Positions 22,944 to 34,900 of a stretch of 64,000 nt of DNA are shown here, piece after piece. The notes beneath the pieces are model-generated. The model made no database searches. It was not told where the DNA came from and worked only from the letters and a program-made list of their open reading frames with translations. Made by a program: the position numbers and the translations under genes. Source of the stretch: Hippopus hippopus (lineage: Eukaryota; Mollusca; Bivalvia; Cardiida; Cardiidae); contig OX328103.1 of the NCBI GenBank assembly GCA_946811185.2, positions 4,158,132 through 4,222,131 on the forward strand, in the 5' to 3' direction. Every line of letters starts with the position of its first letter. Position 1 is the stretch's first letter.

Positions 22944-25900
22944 AGAGAGAGAGAGATTTGATGGAAGGGGTCAGATAAATACTCAATTACTTTTTCTCTT
23001 TTTCTCTTTTCCTCATCAATAGCAAGGAGAAGATGTATTGGAATATGTGCTACAAGCAGATGAATTACCAAGGCAGGTGAAAGCTAGAGTATTGGAATAC
23101 ATGGTTTGTTCTTTTTGAATATTTCATAATGAAAGGGGATCCGGAGCTTGTTGGAAATGATTGTCTTCTATTTATCAGACCAGAATATTTTTCATACTGG
23201 TCCAATTTGAAAGCATTTTCAGACATCAAAATCGATGTGCCTCGGATGATGAGATTTTTGTCTTACAAAGGGAGATAAACATTGTGGTTTGTTATCAAAG
23301 GCATCTGTGTCAGGTTTGTAAAGACACAGAACTACCCTTTAATCTTGTACCAATTATTCAAATCTTTTGCATGACCATGGGGCAGAAGCCTTTTGAAAAT
23401 ATTAGTGTTTGGTGGTGTATGGCTATCACTTCAGATTGATTTTATGGTATTTATCACTGTTTTCAACATTAGTACAGTGTTATCCTGGTGGTCAGTGCAC
23501 CTATTCATGCCTTCCGTGAGTTTCTACCTGTACTTTGCACCATATTCTTCCTAAACGACTGCCTGCTTTCCCACATAAGCATTGTTGAAACAATGATCAG
23601 CCGTGAGAGAGGAATGAATCCTGTCATAATGACTATTATCAGTTCTTGGATAGGAATTGGCTGAGCTTGGGATTTGAACCCCTGTCCTCAAGACCTGTAT
23701 CATCAATCTTTGGAAAGAAACTGGCCAAGCTTGGAATTCGAACCAGCCACCCCACTGTTCTCAATTCCTTTACGCTACTGACTGCACTACATCGTCAATC
23801 TTCGGAAAGAAATTGGCCAAGCTGGGGTTTTGAACCAGCCACCCCCACTGTTCTGAAGTCCTGAACACTACTGACTGTGCTAACATGGTTCAGTTATCTT
23901 TTCAGCCAGGTATATGGAGAGCTGTGGAGACAGATGATGCCATGACTGTAAGACGTCTGATTAACCAGTGGTGCAGTATACATGTGGAAAAAGTAAGTCA
24001 TGTTGGTGTTTAAATTTTTAAATTTTGCTGGAACAATTTCCATGTTTTTAACCCTTTACCACACAATCCTTAGATTTAATGAACTAGAAGAAGAAGAAGG
24101 CTTTTGAAAACATTGTGGGAAAAGGAGAAAATGCTGTTTGGTTTTTATAGAAACGTTGACGAGGACCAGAATGCACAGTATGTATGTTACTTTGAAACTT
24201 AAAGTCTCAGAGTTATATCCCAAGTTTGAGAAGAAGTGCTTTTGAAAACAAGTAATGTTTGGTAAAGAGTTTAACCCATAACCACACAATTCCATGTGTT
24301 AGCAATCCTGGGAAATCAGACTTTACAAAGTTTTTTATGAAAATGAGAAATGTAACCAGCATTTTCTAAAGTTTCATGAAGAAGAGGGCTTTTGAAAACA
24401 TTTTGGCAAAAAAAAGAAAATGATGATAACCAGCATTTTCTCCTCTTCCTACAATATTTTCAACTCTCACAAGAATAAATTTCTGTTTTTGAGTCACCTT
24501 GATTTTGTTACCTTCAAATGCTTCTAATTTGGAATGGTCCAACTTTTTACTGTTTAGTTAAAGGTTAACCCTGTGGCTTGTTCATAGCTCATAAGATGGA
24601 ATTTGTCTTTAATAGCATAGAAAACATGGTGGGAAAAGAAGAAAATGGTGGTTACCAGAATTTTCTCCTTTTTCCACAATGTTTTAAAAAGCTTTCTTTC
24701 TCAGGGTCGTAAATACTAGGGATTGTGTAGTAAAGAGTTAAAGAGAAATGTGTGATATATGTAATACTGTTATGTTTTCAGGATGATGTGACTGTGTTGC
24801 AGCTTGCATTTAACAAAGGAACAGAGAATATTATCCGAGTCATATCAGGGATTGGGTCTTCAATGGTAAGTATTTCTAGGGGTACTTTTGGATATAACCC
24901 TTAACCCTTTACCACACAATGATGACTTTTAACGCCCCTGATAGAGAAGGCTTTTGAAAACATTGTGGGAAAAGGAGAAAATGCTGGTTACCAGCATTTT
25001 CTCCTTTTCCAACAATGTTTTTTACACTATCAAAGAAAAATCATTTCACATGAGCCACATTGAAACTGTCATCTGCAAATGCTTTCAATTTGGACAGATC
25101 TAAAATTTGTCGTGTGGTAAAGGGTTAACTCTTTACTACACAATTAAGAATTTTTAACAACAATGAGGAAAGAGGCCTTTGAAATTACATGTATAGTGGG
25201 AAAAAGAAAAAATACTGGTAACCAACATTTTCTCCTTTTACCACCATGTTTTTTTTTACTCTGTAAAAGACAAATACAATGTTTTGAGTGACATTTAATT
25301 TGTCGTCTGCAAATGCTTTCAATTTAGACAAGTCTCTAACTTTGTCGTCTGGTAAAGAAGAATGCCAAATTAATGAAATAGACCTCAGTTGGGAATAAAT
25401 GATATGGCTGTTTCATGGTTGTCTTGGCTAGAATATGACACAAACTAGTGGACAGTAAAGATCAGACTGCACATTTTTTGCAGTCTGATTCTGAGTTACA
25501 CGTACTGCAAAAGCAATACCAGGCGTAACTTAGGATGGGTTTTGTCGTGTATCTTGCACTATCCCCTGTAACAAAACTAAGAGTCTTTAGGGGGCGTCAC
25601 ACATAAGGGCAACCGATGGCAACAATAATTAAATACAAATTCATTAAAATTAGAAAAGGTTAGACTCATCAGGTGTGAAATCATTTGCAAACAGCAAATG
25701 AAATGTGACTCAAATGATAGGATTTGTGGTTGAAAGGGTAGAAAACATTATGAAAACAGCATTTTCTCCTTTTCCCACACTATTTACAAAAGCCTCTTTC
25801 TCAGTTAAAACAAACTTAGGATTATTTTGTAACAGTAAAGATTGTTAACTCTTTACAACACAGTCTCTAGAGACCCTAGAGAAGAAGGCTTTTGATAACT

Positions 25901-28900
25901 TTGTGGGAAAAGGAAAAACTCTGGTAACTAGCATTTTCTTCTTTTCTCACAATGTTTTCTACCCTGTCAAAGACAGAAATCAATGTTGATACATTAAGAT
26001 TGTTGTCTGCAAATGCTGTTGTTTTGGACCAGTCCAAAATTTTGCTGTGTTGTTAATCAGACATAGTGCTCTTGGGTATTTTCTTAATTTCTGTGTTGTA
26101 CATTTCAGGATCTTGTTCATGCAGTACTGGCAGGGGATATACAATCTGTGAAAACCATTTTGAAATCTGGTTGTAAATATAACATCAATTTGAAAAACAT
26201 GGTATGATTTCCCCCACCCACTTTTCTTTTTCTCCTTTTCATCAACCAGAGAGTTGCAGGTGTTTGATTTATACTGAAAAATTATATAAAGATATATGAC
26301 AGGCCTTTGAAGCTCCATTTGTTTGTTAATTTAGGAACAGGAACACCAAAACTTAAATTTGTTAAGTAATCACATACTTATTACTAAAATAGCACATCGG
26401 GCATTGCCCCTGTATGGTGTACAGTAACACAACTTGTGTAACAAGATCTGAGAAAATTGACCTTCTTTTCCTTTTGAAAGAAAATATTTGACCAAAAACA
26501 GAATAACAACCTCTTCATTAGTGTTGATGGTGGAAGGTTGGGGGGGGGGGGGGGCAACGAAAATTGGGGAACAAAAGAAAAGTAATTTCTGAACCCATCT
26601 ACACTGATGAAGAGGTCTTTTTGTCTGTTTTCAGTTCAATATTCTCTTGATGATACAATTATGGCAAGATTTTTCCCACCAATGAGAAATAAGTGAAATC
26701 TTTTATCACTTAAAGAAATCTACATGTATGTGCTAGGCATAATGATACATCTTGATCTGCAAATTATTCAAGTTACTTAATTTTAGGAATGAGGCAAAAT
26801 TTAACTGTAACTGAAAATAGCTGAATATCTTTTTCGTCGATCAAAAAATTCTTTTAAACAAGCAGTATTACTGAATGTTTAACAGAGTGACAGAGGGGCC
26901 ACTCCACTATTTTATGCTATGTGTGAAAATGACAAGGACCTGGTGGATTTGTTGATAAAATATGGAGCCAGACTAGACATAGGGATGCAGGCAGAAAATG
27001 AGGTAAGGAAAATGCTGGTCTTCCCTTCCACAAGTGAATTTTTTTAAATGAGACACAGTTGCTTTGTTGTGTGCAAAAAGCTTTCAGTTGGGGCAAGGAT
27101 TAACCTTTTACCAAATGAAAAAATGTTGGATTTGTCCAAATCTGAAGCATTTGCAGACAACAAATGAAAGGTGGCTTAAATTGTGGAAATCGTCTTTAAC
27201 TCTTTACCAAACGACAAAATTTTTGACTGGTCCAAATTGAGAGCATTTGCAGACAACAAAATAAATGTGACTAAAAAATTGAAATATGTTTTAGGAAGGG
27301 AAGAAAACATTGTGGGAAAAGGAGAAAATGCTGGTTACCAGCATTTTCTCCTTTTCCTACAATGTTTTCAAAAGGCTTCTTTGTCAGGGTCGTTAAAAGT
27401 CGGGATTGTGTGGTAAAGAGTTAAAAAGGGTAGAAAATACTCTGAGAAAGGGAGAACAGCCTCTTTCTCAGGGTTGTTAAAACTTGAGATTGTTTGGTAA
27501 AGGGTTTAGATAAATAGTTAAAACTCAGTTACTTACTTGCAGATACATTAGCTGGTAAAATCATATCTTCTCTACACACATTGTGAAACATGTTCTTCAA
27601 GTAAGATAAAGAACACAAACATCTGATGGCAGCTATATTTGTCTTACAGCAGACAGTGTTAGGTAATAATTATTGTGGCAAATGGAGAAAATTGTTGAGA
27701 GTAATTTATTCTTTTGACACAATGATTTTGTAAGCATTCATATGTTAACACCATACCAAATATTCCCAACTTTGAATGACCCTGAGGGAGAAGGCTTTTG
27801 GAAACATGTTTTCTATCCTGTCAGTGAACTTCATATGTACCAATTTTGAATTTGTCTTCATCAAATGCTTTCAACTTGGAAGCTTCTAGAAGTGGCCATT
27901 TTGAAAAGGCTTACCAGTCATATTATCTTTACATGTGTGACATGTTTAGGCAAAGATATTCAATGCATGGCAATTGCCATAATTCTGCTTGAAGTCTTGC
28001 ACTACCATTTCTCCAAATCTAGAGAACATGATTTGAACTTAGCATTCTTATGAATTTACAGTATCACTTTGGCCACAGGGGTCATTGGTTTTATTAATGT
28101 TTCAGTTGGAAATACCTTTATACTTTGTTGCCCTATCCATGGCTCCTTGTGTGAACAAAGACATTCTGCAACACACCATTCCAGAAAAACCAATTCCAGT
28201 GGATCAGTTATTTTACAAGGTAATTGTCTTAACTTTAAGTATAGTTCTTAACCAAGTAATTCTTTTACAACCCTTGAAATGAGTTTTGGAAATATTTTTT
28301 GAAAATGGAGAAAACTGCTGATTACCAATATTTTGTCCTCTTCCTTCAAAGTTTTTTTTTTTCCTTTCAACAGCAAATCTCAGAATTTGAGCCACATTAA
28401 GTTGGAGCCATACTCTGGCAATAATGGGGTTCAGTGCATCTCTGTAATGCATTATACCAAACAAATCATTTCATATTTGGCCTGCAACACACGAAAAGGG
28501 GCATTTGGACGTTTGCGTAAAGTGTCGTCTCGGATCAGCCTGCGCATTCCGCGCAGGCTCATCCGAGTCGGCATTTTACGACTACTTTAGATTTTGTGCT
28601 ACAGTAGACTCATGAAAAACAGAAAATTACATAAAAACTGAAAGTGTTGTTTCGGATTAGCCTGCGCAGACTGCGCAGGTTGATCTGAGACGATACTTTA
28701 CGCAAACGTCCGAATGTCCCTATTCAGGTTTTGCAGGCCATTTATGGGTCCTTGAAACCCATTTTGTCTAACAACCGACTGAAGTATGAGGTAAAATAGT
28801 CCTTCAACATACTTTTTGCAGATCCATTGAACCCCCTTTTTCACAGAGCATGGCTCATTTGTTATTGCAAATGCTTTTGATATAAAATGGCCTCAGTTTT

Positions 28901-31900
28901 CTGGTAAAAAGCCAAAGTATCACAATGTATCATTCTGTGGACATAAACGTTGTAGAGACAAAAATAATTGAACCATGCTCTGGCAAAGGGGGGCTTAATG
29001 CATCTCAGCGATGTGTTACACGAAGCAAGTCATCACATGATAATAGATCTATAAAAGTCATTTTGTCCAACAACCAGCTTGAATCAGAAATAGTATGGTC
29101 CTTGGACATGCAGAAAATTCACAAATAGCAAAAAGTTTTGATCCATGTCAACCTGCATGGACTGCACAGACTGACATTGATCGATACTTTTTGCAAGTGC
29201 ATTAAGCTCTCTTTTACAGAGCATGGCTCACTTGTGTGTGTATCTTATGTGTGTTTTTTTCTTTCAGGGATGTAATGTTGTTTTTTACTGTATTGAGAAT
29301 GACGTAGATGTAACCCTGTTTGATTCAATCTTGCATAGATGTTCTGCCTATGTATTAACCCAGTACATTAAGGTTGGTTGGGATTTTTTTTCTTCCATTC
29401 TCTCTTCAACTGTTTTACAAATCATCGGCCTTGTAACCACAAGGTTCGGAGTTAGATACACGGGAGCGGGTGTCAACTTTGGGACTTTTCATTGGCCCAC
29501 ACATTCAGTGCGAGTACTGGTGTAGTTTCCAGGAAGTGGATCAAGGGAGATTACTATAAGTTGCAAGAACTTGTTTCCTAATTGATGTAAAATAAATAAA
29601 CTAAACTAAACTAAATCTTCTTCTTTAGCTCCTGGACAAAAAGCAAGGACATTTTCATTCAATAAACTGATTTATCGTCTGAAAAAAACAAAAATTTTAA
29701 ATAGATGCAGCAGACAGATTCAAAACACCTTGTATGGATAATTATCAGGAAATTAGATGTAAGACTTGAAAATGGAAATAAATGTCTTGTTGAAAAGGAG
29801 AAACTGCCAGTACCAAGCAAATTTTCCTATTGCCATAATTTTTTGATTGTGGTCTTCAGCCAGACATATGTTTTATTATCTACCAGTAAATTTTCTGGCT
29901 CAAATACATGCCTTGCAAGCAGATAACACACACAACAAAAAAATTTGTATTTACACATTGTAAGATACGGTTCCAAATACAGAATGATGACATACTTTGC
30001 ACACAGACTAAGCATTTATTGATTTGTGATTTAATTAGTTAAAATGTTATGCTATAGTATTCATCCGCCATTCATAAAAACAGAGTTACTACCCTCCACA
30101 TCATTAATTGTCTTATTTTATTTACCATTTTAGAATAAAATGTCAATAATTGCAAAATTTTGTCATTGAAAATTGTAGGTATATTACAAAGGGAGTATTA
30201 TGTTGGAGGAACTTTTATGGTGCTTGTATTTCCTTCTGTGTGAGTAAGAGAATTTGGACATCTCGCTTGACCTTCGGTCTTGTGCGTTATCAAATTTTCT
30301 CAGACTGCTTGAAACAAGCGCCAGGAAAGTTACTACAACATGATATTCTGTATGTCAGCATGTGTTGATGAGATAGCAATGAGAGGATCCAAACATTGCG
30401 ATATTAAGTGTATTTTAATCCGCTACTAAAAAAAATCCCTTATTTTAACCTTTTACCACACAGTCACAAGTTTAAACAACCTTAAGGAAAAAGTCCTTTG
30501 AAAATAAACACTGAAAAAAGCCTTTTGAAATATTGTGGGAAAGGGAGAAAATGCTGATAATTTTTCTCCTTTTCCCACAATGTTTTGCACCATTTAAGAA
30601 GCAATTTTCAGTTTTGAGTCACATGTAATTCGTCGTCTGCAAATGTTTTCCATTTGGACAAGTCTAAAGTTTTGTTGTCTGGTAAAGACTTAACTCTTTA
30701 CCAAACGACAAAATTATAGACTGGTCCAAATTGAAAGCATTTGCAGACGACAAAATAAATGTGACTGAAAAATTGAAATTTGGTTTGGGAAGGGTAGAAA
30801 ACATTGTGGTAAAAGGAGAAAATGCTGGTTACCAGCATTTTCTCCTTTTCCCACAGCGTTTTCTAAAGGCTTCTTTCTCAGGGTCGTTAAAAGTCGGGAT
30901 TGTGTGGTAAAGAGTTAATGCACCTGACATTTGAAAATTTGTTAGAAAAGGAAATAAATACTTTTTACCGGCACTTTCTCCTTTTCCCTCAGTGTTTCCC
31001 ACCCTTTCAAAGACAAATTCTATTATTTTAGACACACCTATTTTGTCACCTGCAAATGTTTTCAGTTTGGAAAGTTCTAAAATTTTACTGTTTTGGTAAA
31101 AAGGTGCAGTATGATCTTTAAGGACACTATCTGCAAAAGCACTATAGATAGTTAGAAGGAAAAATCTTTCCATTTCATTGATTGAATTTTTTCTTTTTCA
31201 TGTTTTTCAGAACACAGATGCTAGAAACTTCGCAAAAAATCTTGCTAAGGATGAGCATGTGTCTATAATAGATAAGGTAAAAATGGGCATATTATATTTA
31301 TGTGTCTTATGAATGGGACGAAATGTGTGAGTTAAAGACAACCCTTTTCTACAAAATTCTGAGTATTGATGACCCTGAGAAAGAAGGCTTTTGAAAACAC
31401 TGTAGGAAAAGGAGAAAATGCTGATAACCAGCATTGTCTCCTTTTCCTACAGAGTTTGCTACCCTTTTAAGAACAAGTTTGATACTTTCATCCACATTTA
31501 TTTTGTTGTCTGATTTTCCCACAAAGTTTACTAGCCTTTTAAGAACAAGTTTGTTAATTTCATTCACATTTTATTTGTTGTCTGATCAATATTTAATTGT
31601 TTGCCTGCAAATGCTTTCTATTTGTACTAGCTAAAAATTTTGTTGTGTGGTAAAGAGCTGACATGTAAGTATTTGGGTATTAAACCCATTGGAAAGGTCA
31701 GTTTCAGTTACTTAGTTTTCTAAAGGTTTAATTGTTTACCAAATGTCAATTTACATGGTGAATGATTAGATTTGTGTGTGAAAGAGTAGAAAACAGGATG
31801 GGAAAAGAAGAAAATGTTGGTCACTTGCATTTTTAGCTCACCTGAGCACAAAGTGCTCAAGGTGAGCTTTTGTGATCGTGCTGTGTCCGTCGTCCACCGT

Positions 31901-34900
31901 GTGTCGTCGGTTGTGTGTCGTCCGTCATCAAGTTTTACCTTGTGTACACCACATTTTCAGTCCGATACTCATGTAACTTGCTCAGAATGTTTGTCTTGAT
32001 AATATCTAGGATGAGTTCGAAAATGGGTCAGGTTAGGTCAAAAACTAGGTCACAAGGTCAAATCTTAGAAAGACCTTATCTACACTCTTTAAAGCCATAT
32101 TTTCAGTCCAATTCTCTTGAAAGTTAGTCAGAATGTTTGTCTTGATAATATTTTAGAGGAGTTTGAAAATGGGTCATGTTGTGTGAAAAACTAGGTCACT
32201 AGGTCAAATCTTAGAAAAACCTTGTGTACGCTGTAGAGGCCACATTTTCAGTCCAAAACTCTTGAAAGTTGGTCAGAATGTTTGTGTGGATAATGTCTTG
32301 GACAAGTGCGAAAATGGGTCATGTTGGGTGAAAAACTAGGTCACTAGGTCAAATCTTAGAAAAACCTCGTGTACGTTGTAGAGGCCACATTTTCAGTGCA
32401 ATACTCTTGAAAGTTGGTCAGAATGTTTGTCTTGATAATGTCTCGGACGAGTTTGAACATGGGTCATGTTGAGTCAAAAACTAGGTCACTTGGTCAGATC
32501 TTAGAAACACCTTGTGCACACTCTAGAGGCCATGTTTTCAGTCCAGTACTCTTGAAAGTTGGTCAGAATGTTTGTCTTGATAATGTCTTGGATGAGTTTG
32601 AAATTGGATCATGTTGGGTCAATAACTAGGTGACTAGGTCAAATCTTAGAAAAAATTTGTGTACGCTCTAGAGGTCACAATATCAGTTTGATACTCATGA
32701 AACTTGCTCAGAATGTTTGTCTTGATAATATCTCGGACTAGTTTGAAAATGGGTCTGGTCAGGTCAAAAAACTAGGTTACTAGGTCAAATCTTACAAAAA
32801 GCTTTTGTGCCATCTAGGGGCCACATTTTCAGTCAAATACTCATGAAACTTTGTCAAAATGCTTATCTTAATGTTATCTGAGAGGACTTTGAAAATGGAT
32901 CCTGTCAGTTCAAAAACTAGGTCACTTGGACCAATCTTTAAAAAAAGCTTTTGTACACTCTAGAGGCCACATTTTCGGTCAAACACTCATGAAACTTGGT
33001 CAGAATGTTTGTCTTGACAACATCTTGGATAAGATAGAAAATGGGTCATGTCAGGTCGATAACTAGGTCACTAGGTCAAATGTTAGAAAAACCTTGTGTA
33101 TACTCTAGGGGCCACAATTTAAGTTCAATAATCATGAGACGTGGTCAGAATGTTTGTCTTGATGACATCTTGGATGAGTCTAGAAAAAGCCTGTGTACAA
33201 GCTAGAGGCCAAATTATTAGACCAATAATTATGAAAGCTTGTTAGAATTTTTGTCATGGTATCTCCAAAGAGATTGAAAATGGGTCATGTTTGGTCAAAA
33301 GGCTCAGGTGAGCGACTTCAGGGCCATCATGCCCCTCTTGTTTTCATTTCCAACAATATTTTCAAAGGACTTCTGTCTTATGATGTTAAAACACTTTAGT
33401 AAAGAGTTAAAAAAGCTTATTGAAAATCATTTAACTCTTTGCCAATGTTTTAACTCTTTACCAAACGACAAAATTTTAGACTGGTCCAAATTGAAAGCAC
33501 TTGCAGACAACAAAATAAACGTAACTCAGAAATTGAAATTTGTTTCCAGCAGGGTAGAAAACATTGTGGGAAAAGGAGAAAATGCTGGTTACCAGCATTT
33601 TCTCCTTTTCCCACAATGTTTTCAAAAGGCTTCTATCTCAGGGCCGTAAAAACCAGGGATTGTTTGGTAAAGGGTTAATGACCGGAGGGAGGGAGGCTCT
33701 CAAAAAACTTTTACAAACAATGTGGACAAGGAAAAAAATAGTTACCAGCATGGTGACCAACATTTTCTCCATTCCACTCAATGATTTTTTATCTTTTTAA
33801 CTCTATACCAAATGACAAAATTTTGGACTAGTCCAGATTGAAAGCATTTGCTGACGACAAAATAGATGTGACTCAAAAATTGAAATTTGATTTTGGAAGG
33901 GTAGAAAACATTGTGGGAAAAGGAGAAAATGCTGGTTACCAGCATTTTCTCCTTTTCCCACAACGTTTTCAAAAGCTTTCTTTCTCAGGGTCGTTAAAAG
34001 TCGGGATTGCGTGGTAAAGAGTTAAGACAAACCTCATTGTTTGATTTTGATTTCATTTGTCATCTGCAAATGCTTTCATTTTGGACCAGTCTTAGATTTT
34101 GCTGGCAGATGAAGAGCTTTTTAACGACAGATTTTAATGACTGAACAGTATGACTTGACCATCCTCTCGTTCTAACAGATTGTAACAGAATGGTGCATGG
34201 ATGACAATTGTCATGACAACAGAAATATTCTAGCTCTCCATGGTTACCAGTTTTCTCCTTCTTTGTGTTGTAACTCTGGCTCTGTTGTTGCTCGTGATAA
34301 AACAATGACATTTCTACAAATGCTTCCAGAATATGAGGTAAGAACAGGGATGGGCTTTATTTAGAGTCTAATGATGATGAAAATCTTACTATCAAGTTTT
34401 ATTTTGCCATTATCATAACACAAAACCCTAACCTGTTTTACTTAACCCTCTACCAAACAGTCCCCACTTTTAACAACCCTGGGAAAAGCTTTTGAAAACA
34501 TTATGAAAAAGGATAAAATGGTAACCAGCATTTTCTCCTTTTACCACAATGTTTTCTATCGTATCACAGACAGATCTTACATTTTTATCTATATTTAATT
34601 TGTTGTCTGCAATCACTTTCAATGTGGACCAGTCTAAAATTTTTTAGTATGGTGCACTATAAGTGAAAATGGTATGATCTCTCTGAGGTATAATTTTAAA
34701 AGCAATTTCAGATGACACAATAAACCTTGTTCATATCATAAATCTCTTCTTGAATGAGTAGAAAACATTGTGGAAAAAGGAGAAAATTCTAGTTATTAAC
34801 CGTGTTCAAAAGCTTTCTTTTTCCAGGTTATTAAAATTTAGGATTGTGTTGTAAAGGATTAAAAACAATGTAGAAAATAGAGAAAATGCTAGTAACAAGG

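Larger units (their letters stand above)
28247..28912 (-). mobile_element. Family A MITE, inverted, host of a two-level nested insertion
   Basis: The left part (28247-28404) ends GAGCCACATTAAGTTG. The right part (28857-28912) resumes ATTTGTTATTGCAAATGC and ends GGTAAAAAGCC. The interruption is a family B element that itself holds a family C element. Confidence 0.7.

Noticed and set aside
27183..27416. Recurrent frames reading ...KLKAFADDKIN...GKGENAGYQHFLLFPQCFQKA across the window
   Set aside because: They are translations of the palindromic family A element. They recur in many copies, contain the hairpin, lack start and splice context and appear on both strands.
31980..33241. CRISPR-like array because of regular spacing
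   Set aside because: Repeats and spacers are not distinguishable; the full 145-bp unit is repeated, and the genome is eukaryotic.
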